Source of the DNA: Isochrysis galbana | Taxonomy: Eukaryota > Haptophyta > Isochrysidales > Isochrysidaceae | NCBI GenBank assembly: GCA_018136815.1 | Contig: CM030944.1 | Span: 1,302,456 to 1,366,455, forward strand | Reading direction: 5' to 3' | DNA: 64,000 nucleotides | Shown here: positions 20,935-30,345 of the stretch, piece by piece | Numbering within the stretch: position 1 is the first letter of the stretch | How the letters are laid out: every line of letters begins with the position of its first letter | Notes under the pieces: generated by a model | What the model was told of the DNA's origin: nothing | Seen by the model: only the letters and a program-made list of their open reading frames with translations | Databases searched by the model: none | Translations under genes and position numbers: made by a program

Positions 20935-20995
20935 GATGTCCCCGCTGGCCCCGCCTGCAAAGTCGCGTTCCGTCGAAAGAGGATCAGGTGGTTGT
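20935..20995 (+). repeat. Repeat shared with 61.43 kb
   Basis: AAAGTCGCGTTCCGTCGAAAG followed by GG(A/G)(T/C)CAGGTG(A/G)TT recurs at 61432-61475 with few changes and the same orientation. Unclassified dispersed repeat. Confidence 0.5.
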
Positions 20996-21258
20996 TTTGT
21001 TTTCACCCTACAAGGGAGATATAGGATACCGTATCGGTATCTGGAGAACGGGCCAGATACAGCCGTATTTAGGAAGCTGCCCAGCTCCCCGATACAGCAG
21101 ATACAGAGGGCTAACGGAGGGCATGTAGAGGGCCAGCTACCAGCTACCGTAATAGCCAGTTAGGTCGTTTGCCTTCATTTGGTACCCCTCGTTTCCAAAT
21201 ACGCGATGCGGGTCGTCCCCCTCGCACCGCTCCCTCTTGGTATAAATTCGGGCTAGGA

Positions 21259-22414
21259 AAAAAAAACCTTTTAATATTCTCGCCACGCGCGCGGCTATGT
21301 AGCTATGTAGCTGTCTATCGTAGCCACGCCCGTTTCCCTTCCTTTCCCTCACCTCCCGCCTTGCGGCAACTCCCCTCGTGCTCTACTTAGGGGCCCAGGT
21401 TGTGGGGGGGGTTGGGTAGGGCGGGGGTGCACCGGCCCCTAGTGGTCTGTCCTCGCCTTCCTCCTGTGCCTCTAGGTGGCCCGTTTCTCACTGCGTCGGT
21501 GTGAGTGGTTGATTGTTGCTGCGTCTCCTTTGCTTTCATCGCCCATCCCTTTTTGGGGTGTTTTCTAGGAGGGAGACGCGCCTCAGCCTTAGGCGAGTTT
21601 TTCGGCTAGGCCGAGTGCCTCTGCTACGAGGCCGAGGTAGGTTGTCGTTCATTGTTAGCTTTCCTTTGTCGTTTTCTGTAAAAATGGGGGCGCTGAGCTC
21701 TAACGGTCCTTTCAGCTTAGGTTTTCTACCCTGGGCCACCTTACGAGTGCGCATTCGGTGATCGCCGTTTGGCGGGGCAATGCCTCTCACCAGGGTAGTG
21801 AACCTTATTAGCGTGGATTCCAAGACCGGTATGTAGTGGTACGTGTGTGATTCAAACTCTATTCTGTAGAAGTCTCTTATTATGTATCCACATGCTATTA
21901 CATAGAGGGTTTTTAGGCTATCTGGCGTGGTTTCTGCCGGGTATCTATATCTAGCTAGATAGAATTTTGCGCTATTCACTTGTATCTAGATAGGGGCCTT
22001 GGGGGGTAATTCCACGCCTTAATTGTCAGAATGTTATGCCCATAAGGGCCACCCGGCCGCGGGCCGCGCCGCCGAGGCGGCGCGACCCTCGTCGGGATGG
22101 GTGTGGCCTCTGCCATAAGGCATGCTCTGTGGAGTGCAGGTCTCTCCTGCCTGTTGCTGTCTCTCTGAGTCTTGCAGTCTGCTGTCCCCCATGGGGGGGG
22201 CCAGCATGGCTGCTGTGCATGGTGTGGCCGAGGCCACGGGCCGTGTGGCGCGACCGGGGTCGCGCGCACCTGTTCGGCCTCTGAGGGCGGACGCGGCCGC
22301 TTTGCCAGCGACAGGTCCATGTGGGCAAGGGGGCCGCCCTCGGCGGGGGGCCCGAAGGAGAGGGGAGTCGCGGCGGCGCGCTCCATCGCGTCCAAGTATA
22401 AACTTAGTTGTTGA
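21259..22414 (-). mobile_element. Internally deleted LINE copy with 15-bp TSD
   Basis: Flanked by identical AAATTCGGGCTAGGA at 21244-21258 and 22415-22429. Read on the minus strand it starts AACTAAGTTTATACTTGG, then an ATG opening a frame MERAAATPLSFGPPAEGG (ORF1-like). It jumps near 21985 into the ORF2 C-terminus (TTPDSLKTLYVIA...RFTTLVRG) and ends in the LINE 3' UTR with ATATTAAAAGG followed by a T run. It thus joins both ends of the family with most of ORF2 missing, and identifies the true 5' terminus of the LINE. Confidence 0.9.
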
Positions 22415-22539
22415 AAATTCGGGCTAGGACAGGTAGGCGCCTCTTGGGTCGACGATCGACGAAGGATGCATGGTCGCCGGCGGGCCGCTGCAGAATTGTG
22501 GTTTGTGACTGGGTCCCGAGTTTGTATCCTCCTCTCTCG

Positions 22540-23172
22540 CACTTGTCTTGAAAGGATCGTCTTCAATGAGTGCATTGGATGTATACACCGCACTCCTCGT
22601 GTGTCAGCTTGAACTTCTTTTCGATGTCGTAAAAGCTGTGGTACGGGTCAATGTACCCATGCTTCTTTCTTCTTTTCGAGCATGAGGTAATGCCTACCGG
22701 TCTTATCAATGGCGTAGGGATACGAAAAGTCGTTCGCTCCTACAGGCGACACGAATGAGACAATCTCGTCGACGGCCTCAAATTCAAAAACTTCGATGCC
22801 CACGAATACGTACGTGAGGTCGCCTATGTAGAAGAGCAAAGAGCAAAGAGTTCCCTGCTTCATTGAGCTTGTTCACTCTGTCGTACCCTCTTGACAATAC
22901 AGTCAATGGACAGAGGTGGTTGATGCCAATAAACACGTCTCATTGCACACAAACGCGTGATGCGAAGCTTCGCCGTGTACATCGACCAAGTGCTTACCGT
23001 CATCGCGCTGTGCAACGAACGCGACAAAGCCCACGCCGCCATTGTCACGGGTCGCGTACTTTTGGACACCGGGTTCAGGGGTGAGAATCCTCCTTCGCCA
23101 GTGCTCTTCGAACTCGTGTATACCCGGGTCTCCCGTCTCAGGTGTGGGATCAGCGATCTGAGTCATGGTCAT
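22540..23172 (-). pseudogene. NCLDV-like hypothetical gene, frameshifted inverted copy
   Basis: Opens at ATG 23172 (MTMTQIADPTPETGDPG), runs through YATRDNGGVGFVAF, then breaks. The region matching FVGI..LCPLTVLS of the 11845-12420 gene is in another frame. A 7-bp CTCTTTG duplication near 22840 and a second 7-bp insertion near 22670 shift it again, and the stop codon of the other copy is lost. Nucleotide identity over the shared about 380 bp is high. The DNGG segment before it is, from memory, typical of the N-terminal half of the viral family, so this dead copy keeps the ancestral N-terminus that the intact copy lacks. Confidence 0.75.
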
Positions 23173-23460
23173 GGTAAAGGAAAGACAAGGCAAGGTACGT
23201 GGTGGACGATGAACATGTTTGTAGCGCACATATGGCTATATTGGGAGCCCCTGGGAGGCTTAGCAGGGCCCTAGGGGGCCTCCGAAAGCGAAATGGGGCC
23301 CCTCCTTGTCGCATTCGCGATCGACCTCGTCCGCGCCCTTTGACTTTACTCGTTAGTCGTTCTACGCGCTACTCGTTACTCGTAACTCGTTACTCGATCC
23401 TTGCCCGGTTGCGCCTCCTTGTAGCCTGTGCACTGTGCATCCTGATTCCCCGAGCTTGGT

Positions 23461-26400
23461 TTTCACACTAGCGGCGGTAAGCCGGCTAAGACGTGCAACT
23501 AGGGGAAGATCCCCCCCTCGCCCCCGACTCGCCTTCGACTCCACCCTTGGATACCCAGGTGAGGGACCCGTCACAATCGCGACCTATAACCTGAACGGCA
23601 CTAAAGGCGGAAAACTAGCCGCAGTGCTGTCACAAGCGCGGAAGGCGAGGGTAGACATACTAATGCTCCAAGAGCTCCACGCATACGAAGATGGGACACA
23701 CCTCCGGGCTCATAGAACGGCCGCCCTGCTAGGATGGTCGTGGTTCGCCGCCCCAGGAGAGCTGAAGGACCCTGCCAGCGGCGTCGCTGTGGCGATCAGG
23801 GATGGAGCCGACAGGATAACCGTCAGACCGGAAACAATGGAAATCATACTTGAAGGTAGATGTGTATCAGTAGACATCATCATTGATGAGATAAAATACC
23901 GCATTATATCTTTGTATTTTAGCGCGACCCCTGGCCCCCGGGGGGGGCAAATAGCGAGAATGGGGCGAAAACTCGCCATGCTAGATTCGACCCCGACCCT
24001 AATCGGGGGCGACTTTAACTGCGTAGAAGACAGTCAAAAAGATACCCGGCGAACGGGCGAGGCAGCGTACCACAACACACACGGAGAAAAGTGGAAGGCG
24101 GTGATCAAAAACCGCCAACTCCGAGACGCGCACCACACAATGCGCCTAGGCCCAAATGTAGGATACACAAGAATGGCAGCCACGATCCACACGAGAATAG
24201 ACAGAATATACCACAGTAGGGACGCGGACGCCTTTCAATGGCACAAGCACGGACCTAGCCCGGACCTATTCTCGGGCAAAGCCGCGTCAGATCACCTCCC
24301 GGTTCTCGCAACGTTCGAGACCCCGAGCTACAAGCCTGGACGCCGCTTTGACGCGCCGATAGACCTGGAAATCATCCACGAAAAAGGAGCAATGAAAACG
24401 GTAGAGCTGCTCCTGCGAAGCGCTGCGCGCATGATGGACGAAGGAGAAAACCCGGAGACCGTATGGGAAAATACAAAAGACCACATAGCCACATTCCTAA
24501 GGGAAGAGACGGCAGCTAGAGCACAACCCTCAATACAATCCGCCCTGGAACTGAAAGCCGCGAGACTCAACATTCAGCTAGCGAAACAAGGACCGAACGA
24601 GAAACTAACGCTGGACATAGCTCGAACACAAAAAGAGCTTGCAGACGCCCGCAGCAAAGTTCCACTAAAAGATCTCCCGCTCCACCGCCAGCTCCGACGG
24701 GAGGACCTACATTCAAGAGAATTCTTCGCGCAACTCAAGACCCGAAAGTGGAAAGCCAACGTCACCGAGCTATTCCGAACCAGGAACTGGGACCAACCAG
24801 CCCACTCGGAAAGAGAGACCGTAGTCTCGGACCAGGGCATCCGTAGGGAGTTCCGGAAATACTACGTGTGGCTGTACTCCCCCAAAGAGGCACACAGAGT
24901 ACCGGACTTAGAAGCCGCGCTGACGGATCGCCCCCTCAGCGATCTCGATAAATGCCGCATTGAAGGCCGCATAGACGTCGAAGAAACGATACAGGCCATC
25001 CGGAGCATAGGCCCCGGCAAAAGCGCGGGCCCGGACGGTCTCCCGGCGGAAGTATACAAAGCGCACGACAAGATAGCTGCGCCGATACTGACTAGGATGT
25101 ATAACCTGGCACTGAACACGGGAACACTAGCGTACACGATGCGAGAAGGCGACATAATCCTACTATACAAAAAAGGCGACGCGCGTGACCCGCGAAACTA
25201 TAGACCCATTACGCTACTACAAAGCGACTACAAAATACTAGCCAAAATCTTGACCAATAGACTAGGCAAGATCATAGGCAGGATAATATCGGAAAACCAA
25301 TTAGGATTCGTGCCAAGACGGCTAATCAGCGAGGCAACACACCTGCTCCAACTCACGAGAGCATATCTGGACGAAACCGGGGAACCGGGCCTAATACTAG
25401 CCCTTGATTGGGAAAAAGCGTTCGATAGAGTCAGTTGGGAGTTCTATCACTTGGCCCTCGAACTCCTCAACTTTGGCCCGAACTTCCAATCACTTGCCAA
25501 AGCGCTCACTAGCGAGAACGCCCGACCGATAAGGACGATCAAAACCAACGGGGGAAGGAGCTATCCCTTTACTGTGGGAAGCGGCATGCCGCAAGGATGC
25601 CCGTTATCCCCGCTCACTTTCCTACTCACGACGGAGGCACTCACCCGGGCCATAAACAGGGACGAAGACATAGCGGGAATAGACCTCAATGGGTACAATC
25701 TGAAGATTAGCCAGTTCGCAGACGACACGGCGCTAATAGCCAGGGACTATAAAAGCATGAAAAAATCCCTGTACTGGGTACAACTACATGAAAAAGCCAC
25801 GGGGGGGAAAACGAACGAAAGCAAGTTCCAAGGACTCCGGATGGGAGGGCAAAGGACCCGCAAACCCCCGTGGGACATGCGAAAATACAACTGGATAAAA
25901 AATAGCGAATACCTAACGATATTAGGCGTGCCGCTAGGAGCGCCGGAGGCGCTCAAACCCTTCTGGGCGAAGCTAGCAGACAAAATCGACGAGAAAGTTA
26001 CCAAACTAGCGCCGGCCACCGGACACATGTCGATATTTGGGAGAGCCGCCATAGTAAACTTCATTATTTACGGAACACCGAGATATTGGCTACAGACTCT
26101 GGCCGCCCCTAAATGGTTTCACACGCGGATACAGAGGGCCGCGGATGCGGTCCTCTGGACGAGCCCACACACCCAAAAGCAGAGCAAATGGATCGCTCAC
26201 CCACACTACGCCACATACCACGCAAAAAGCGCGACCAGGACACTGGGACTAGGGCTCATACACTGGCCGACTCATGTCAAGGCCCTCCAAGCCAAATGGA
26301 TCCTAAACTACCTAAACGCACGCAAAGCGATCTGGAAGCACGCGCTGGACGCATGGTTCTGTCGCACCGGGCTGGGGAGGGGCGCTGTCCTCTCCACGAT

Positions 26401-28200
26401 ACCAATAAAAACACTTACGGGAAGCCTCAGAGGCAACCCAGCACTCCCGACCTTCTGGAAAGAGGCCCTGGTAAACTTCCGAGACCTAAACATTCAACCC
26501 TCGTGGCTCACGCGCGAAGGCGCACTCTCGCAACCCATATGGCACAACCCACACTTCTCCCCCCCCACGATTCGCGCCGCATGGGCGCGAATGTGGGAGA
26601 CCTTGCACACGAACGTAATTCACAACGTGTTCAAAGACGATGCCTTCACGACGCCCTATAGTAGAGAAGAGTGCTCGGCATATGTCGCACACCTCCCAGA
26701 GACCTTCGTACACGAGGGCCGCGCGATCCGCAAAACAGAGTTCCTAGACTCATGGGACGCCGTGGTTGACCACGCGCGGCAAATACTAGGCAAGTCAGCG
26801 GAACGCCCGCTACCCGTCCCCGGTGAGAGGACCTGCCAGAAGGGCAAAGACTCCAGCCAAGAGCCGAGAGAAACAGAACGCGAAGAGATTAGGGCCTCAG
26901 AGGACAATAAACACATCAAAAAACTTAATAACATATGGATCCACACAGAAACCGATTACCTCGGGGAGGTCTCCGACACCGGAGGCGTAGTGAACGCCGA
27001 AGAAGCACAACGATACCACCCCCCGGCCCGATGGGAGAACGGATACAAAGGGCCAAAATACATGGAATATCCGCTGGCCGACGAGTACGCCATACAAAAA
27101 GGAAAAATCGCACTCGACGCAATCACGGTTTCCGACATAGCGAAAGCCGCGCTCAAGGTGACAAGACTAAACAACCCGCAAACGGCCAAAATAGCTTGGG
27201 AGAAGCGCCTAGACATCTCGAAAGACAACTGGAAACACATAGCCAGGCTGTACACCCTGCCGCTGTTGAAGCACACGGACAAACACCCGCACTTCAAACA
27301 CATCACCCACAGGAGGATAGGTACCAGGAACAGATTCGCGACAACCACAACCAACAAGTGCAGAATGTGCAATCAACATCAAGAGGACTCATGCCACCTG
27401 GCATGGTGCCCCGCGACAAGAAAAATCTTCGACACCATAGATGCGATCGCTAACTACACTCCGAAAACGAATAGGTCACATGGGCAGAAAACTAAGGATA
27501 GGCTATTCGCATACCCAGACGCGACCACCCCCGACAGCCTAAAAACCCTCTACATCATAGCCTGGAGATACATAATAAGAGACTTCTACAGAATAGAGTT
27601 CGAATCATATGAATACCACTACATACCGGTCTTAGAATCCACGCTCTTAAGATTCACCACCCTGGTGAGGGGCCTAACACCGTCGAAAACCTGTCGCCCG
27701 ATGCGCACTCGCACGGCGGCCCAGGGTAGAAAACCTAAAATAAAAAGGTCAGCGGAGCTCAGCGCCCCGGTATTTACAGAAGACAACAAAGGTTTCCTAA
27801 GATTGAGCGACAACCTCGGCCTTGTGGCGGAAGCGATTGGCCGCGCCGAAAGGCTCGCCTGAGGTCGAGACACACCCTCCACTCCCCCACCCTCCCTGAA
27901 AGAACCACCCACAAAGAAGAACAACTCACGAACACGAGGCACCTCAGCAACGGCACGACACCTACACCACAGCAGCAAGAAACCGGCCACCCAGAGGCAC
28001 AGGAGAAAGGCGAGGACAGACCACTGAGGGCCGGTGCACCCCGCCCGACCCAGCCCCCCCACGACCCGGGCCCCTATGTAGAGCACGAGGGGAGTTGCCG
28101 CAAGGCGGGAAGTGAGAGGAGAGGAAGGGATCTGGGCGTGGCTACAATAGACAACCCCGTAGCCGCGCGCGTGGCGAGAAAATTAAAAGGTTTTTTTTTT
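23461..28200 (+). mobile_element. LINE retrotransposon, near full-length, 17-bp TSD
   Basis: Flanked by perfect GATTCCCCGAGCTTGGT at 23444-23460 and 28201-28217, so the insertion is recent. It contains one long ORF2 frame, a 3' UTR of about 340 bp and ends GAAAATTAAAAGG plus a T tract. It lacks the AACTAAGTTTATACTTGG start seen in other copies, so it is 5' truncated just before the endonuclease domain. Unlike typical LINEs, the 3' end shows a poly-T rather than poly-A run on the sense strand. Confidence 0.93.
23462..27862 (+). CDS. LINE ORF2: APE endonuclease and reverse transcriptase
   Basis: About 1466 codons without a stop. An apurinic-like endonuclease comes first (TIATYNLNGTKGG, MLQELHAY, LIGGDFNCVE, SDHLPVLATF; about 23575-24320). 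Then a linker leads to a full reverse transcriptase (GPGKSAGPDGLPAEVY, YRPITLLQSDYKILAKIL, LALDWEKAFDRVSWEF, GMPQGCPLSPL, QFADDTALI; about 25010-25760). A thumb/C-terminal region follows, with a zinc motif CRMCNQHQEDSCHLAWC near 27360-27410. Within the element the first in-frame ATG is at 23663, inside the endonuclease, so this copy has no proper start. The frame is open upstream into the flank (GTG at 23435). It probably served as an ORF2 preceded by an ORF1 in the complete element. L1-like by motif order; clade not determined. Confidence 0.92.
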   Translation, partial: FTLAAVSRLRRATRGRSPPRPRLAFDSTLGYPGEGPVTIATYNLNGTKGGKLAAVLSQARKARVDILMLQELHAYEDGTHLRAHRTAALLGWSWFAAPGELKDPASGVAVAIRDGADRITVRPETMEIILEGRCVSVDIIIDEIKYRIISLYFSATPGPRGGQIARMGRKLAMLDSTPTLIGGDFNCVEDSQKDTRRTGEAAYHNTHGEKWKAVIKNRQLRDAHHTMRLGPNVGYTRMAATIHTRIDRIYHSRDADAFQWHKHGPSPDLFSGKAASDHLPVLATFETPSYKPGRRFDAPIDLEIIHEKGAMKTVELLLRSAARMMDEGENPETVWENTKDHIATFLREETAARAQPSIQSALELKAARLNIQLAKQGPNEKLTLDIARTQKELADARSKVPLKDLPLHRQLRREDLHSREFFAQLKTRKWKANVTELFRTRNWDQPAHSERETVVSDQGIRREFRKYYVWLYSPKEAHRVPDLEAALTDRPLSDLDKCRIEGRIDVEETIQAIRSIGPGKSAGPDGLPAEVYKAHDKIAAPILTRMYNLALNTGTLAYTMREGDIILLYKKGDARDPRNYRPITLLQSDYKILAKILTNRLGKIIGRIISENQLGFVPRRLISEATHLLQLTRAYLDETGEPGLILALDWEKAFDRVSWEFYHLALELLNFGPNFQSLAKALTSENARPIRTIKTNGGRSYPFTVGSGMPQGCPLSPLTFLLTTEALTRAINRDEDIAGIDLNGYNLKISQFADDTALIARDYKSMKKSLYWVQLHEKATGGKTNESKFQGLRMGGQRTRKPPWDMRKYNWIKNSEYLTILGVPLGAPEALKPFWAKLADKIDEKVTKLAPATGHMSIFGRAAIVNFIIYGTPRYWLQTLAAPKWFHTRIQRAADAVLWTSPHTQKQSKWIAHPHYATYHAKSATRTLGLGLIHWPTHVKALQAKWILNYLNARKAIWKHALDAWFCRTGLGRGAVLSTIPIKTLTGSLRGNPALPTFWKEALVNFRDLNIQPSWLTREGALSQPIWHNPHFSPPTIRAAWARMWETLHTNVIHNVFKDDAFTTPYSREECSAYVAHLPETFVHEGRAIRKTEFLDSWDAVVDHARQILGKSAERPLPVPGERTCQKGKDSSQEPRETEREEIRASEDNKHIKKLNNIWIHTETDYLGEVSDTGGVVNAEEAQRYHPPARWENGYKGPKYMEYPLADEYAIQKGKIALDAITVSDIAKAALKVTRLNNPQTAKIAWEKRLDISKDNWKHIARLYTLPLLKHTDKHPHFKHITHRRIGTRNRFATTTTNKCRMCNQHQEDSCHLAWCPATRKIFDTIDAIANYTPKTNRSHGQKTKDRLFAYPDATTPDSLKTLYIIAWRYIIRDFYRIEFESYEYHYIPVLESTLLRFTTLVRGLTPSKTCRPMRTRTAAQGRKPKIKRSAELSAPVFTEDNKGFLRLSDNLGLVAEAIGRAERLA

Positions 28201-28249
28201 GATTCCCCGAGCTTGGTCCTGCTGTGCTTCGCGATCGCCTGGGCCCAGT

Positions 28250-28500
28250 TCTGCCACTTGCATTTCTTACCTTAATTAAACCTTATTAAACGCGTGGACA
28301 ATTACCCTAACGGTAAAAATAAAACTCAAATCCTCGAAATCGGCAGACCAGAACTTGAGCCCAGGGCCAGGGAGAATCCGAATCTGCACGCCTTGCGCGA
28401 CCACGACGAACATAGAAGACGGTATATAACGAAGAAGACTCGTGCTCATGCCGAAACATTCATATTCATGCCAAAAGGCCTGAATACAACACCAACACGA
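28250..28500 (+). repeat. Dispersed repeat R2, copy 1
   Basis: CTTGAGCCCAGGGCCAGGGAGAATCCGAATCTG...CTTGCG and a downstream GACTCGTGCTCATGCC correspond to CTTGAGCCTAGGCC...GAGAATCCGAACCTG...CTTGCG and CATGCC at 40540-40695. Same orientation, diverged. Class unknown. Confidence 0.5.
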
Positions 28501-28544
28501 TAACACCGCGGCCGCTTAGCGCTTAGCGGAACAAGAGACACCCC

Positions 28545-28690
28545 GCCAGATCCTGCCACCTCCACAACCCGGGCCCCGAAGTAGCGCACGAGGGGAGTCG
28601 CCGCAAGGCAGATTCGAGAGGGGAAAGGAAGGGAGCCTCAAGGAGCAGAGGCGTGCGGTAGCAAAGTAGAAGGACAAGGCAACGCGCGAG
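28545..28690 (+). repeat. LINE 3' UTR fragment
   Basis: ACAACCCGGGCCCCGAAGTAG..GCACGAGGGGAGT.GCCGCAAGGC parallels 28062-28115 in the 3' UTR of the LINE just upstream. A truncated, diverged copy in the same orientation. Confidence 0.6.
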
Positions 28691-28722
28691 GGTGCATGCC
28701 ATCACGAGAAGCGATGCCACTA

Positions 28723-29477
28723 ATTAAATTAAACCTTTTAATAGTCTCACCGCGCACGCAGCCGTGGACCCTCTACTTTCTACTCACGTAGGAAAACTTT
28801 CTACACCCCCACGCTCCCAGCCCTTCTCCCCCCGCCATCAGGCGGCTCCCCCCGTGCACTACTAGGGGGATAGGGGTGAAGGGCTTAGATATGGTCCGGT
28901 GGCCCGCGCCTCCCCCCGGTGATCTGTTCCCTCTCTTCCTCCTGTGTCTCCGAGTGGGCGGCGACCTCAGTCCCGACTTATCCTGTAAACAGGTGCGGGA
29001 CTTACCTATTTTTCGGTGGGCGGAGCTCCGCTCCGCCCACCCCCTTCTCCGCGCTCTCTCTCCCCTCTCCTGCGGCACGCGCGATGGCGCGCCTGCGGCA
29101 GGCCTGCAGCTGCCCATTGGCGACCCTGGAGGCTCATGGAGGCCAGCTCAGGGGGCAGAGGAGGCTGGGGCTGGGCCCTGGCCTCCCCTGCCTCTCCCTC
29201 GCTGGCGCTCCTGAGCCTCAGGGGCCCCCACGCTGCACCTGTCTGCCTGTCGAACAGGGGGGGAGGAGGGGTTGGAGCAATGGGCTGGCCACGCCGGGCC
29301 AGGATGGGCGAATCAGGCGAGCCTGTCAGTGGGAGAGAGGGTCAGCAGGGCAGTGGCCTCCTGGCAAGCCATCAGGCGTGCCAGGAGGATGGGTGGTTCC
29401 TCCCCCATGGCGGGGGAGGAGTGGAGAGAGGGGGGGGCTCGTGCCCCCCCATGGGCGAGCTAAGTATAAACTTAGTT
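28723..29477 (-). mobile_element. Non-autonomous LINE derivative, 18-bp TSD
   Basis: Flanked by identical CGAGAAGCGATGCCACTA at 28705-28722 and 29478-29495. On the minus strand it begins AACTAAGTTTATACTTAG, carries a GC-rich middle with no ORF2 sequence, and ends in the LINE-type 3' UTR (GACTATTAAAAGG). It is nearly the same sequence as 51285-52047 in opposite orientation. It has no protein-coding capacity of its own and was presumably moved by the LINE enzyme. Confidence 0.9.
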
Positions 29478-29495
29478 CGAGAAGCGATGCCACTA

Positions 29496-30345
29496 CATGC
29501 CACCCAAGATCCTTTCCCATCCCCACTGACACACTGATCAATGCATCCGACACAGTAGGCTAGGTGGCACCATCACACAGTCGTCGAGGTCTCGAGGGCA
29601 CCGAGGGTCATGGGAGGATTTGTCGGATAGGGTGGTAGCGTCAATTGACAAAATTAGTCAAGTGAATGGAAATTAACCAAGTGAATGGAACAAATGGAAA
29701 GCAGAGCACAAGTGCGCCCCCGGGCTAAGAGCACCAGGGAATGCAGACTTGGATGGTTTGTGCATCCAGGTTGCCACAGACGCCTAATCCTAGCACATAA
29801 GTACTGTGAATATCCGCAGTGCCGTTTTGGGGGCTCATCGTCTAGGGCTGGAGGGTACAAGGCGGTTAGGAGCGCGTGGCGCTGGAGCAAGTCTGGGCAT
29901 GCCAGATCCGGCGAGTCTGTGGTTGGTCATAGGAAAAGCGGCGGTATGCCTAGTTCGTGTGCGGCCCACCTCCACTTGAGCTCCTCAAGTCGAACTGTGC
30001 ATCGAGGAGCAGTTTGTACGTGCGCCCTTCCAGCCGCAGGAATCGGTCGAGGATGGGGTAGATCGGTGTGTCCAAATACGGCGCTTGGCGCCGAGAGGCA
30101 AGCTGGCCTCAAAAGCGAAGACCTAGATGATAACCAGCCCCACCGGCCGTGGCTAGCCGGTAGAGCCCGAAAATAAGGGGGCGGCGCTAGGTTTCAATAG
30201 CAAGCGTCCGGAGGGCGATGGCATCGACGATGTCGAGCACCGTCAAGCTCCCCCGCTTGCCATAAGCATAGGAACGAGGCGATCCCCACTCGCCCGCGGT
30301 GGAAATTGAGCGGACGGGGTGGCGCGTGGCCGGTTCCGAGGCAAG
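29496..30345. other. No supported gene
   Basis: A 163-aa frame on the plus strand (29685-30176) begins with ATG but has a Cys/Ser/Arg-rich composition and no recognisable domain. I see no splice pattern, structural RNA or element ends here. Part of it is the 3' flank of the NHL-BTB gene. Confidence 0.4.

Noticed and set aside
20332-21006. Gly- or Pro-rich ORFs on both strands
   Set aside because: Produced by G homopolymer runs; no motif.
23435-23461. LINE ORF starting upstream at 23435
   Set aside because: That codon is GTG and lies in the flank and target-site duplication, outside the element.
29685-30176. 163-residue ATG ORF
   Set aside because: Cys/Ser/Arg-rich, no domain, both strands similarly open.
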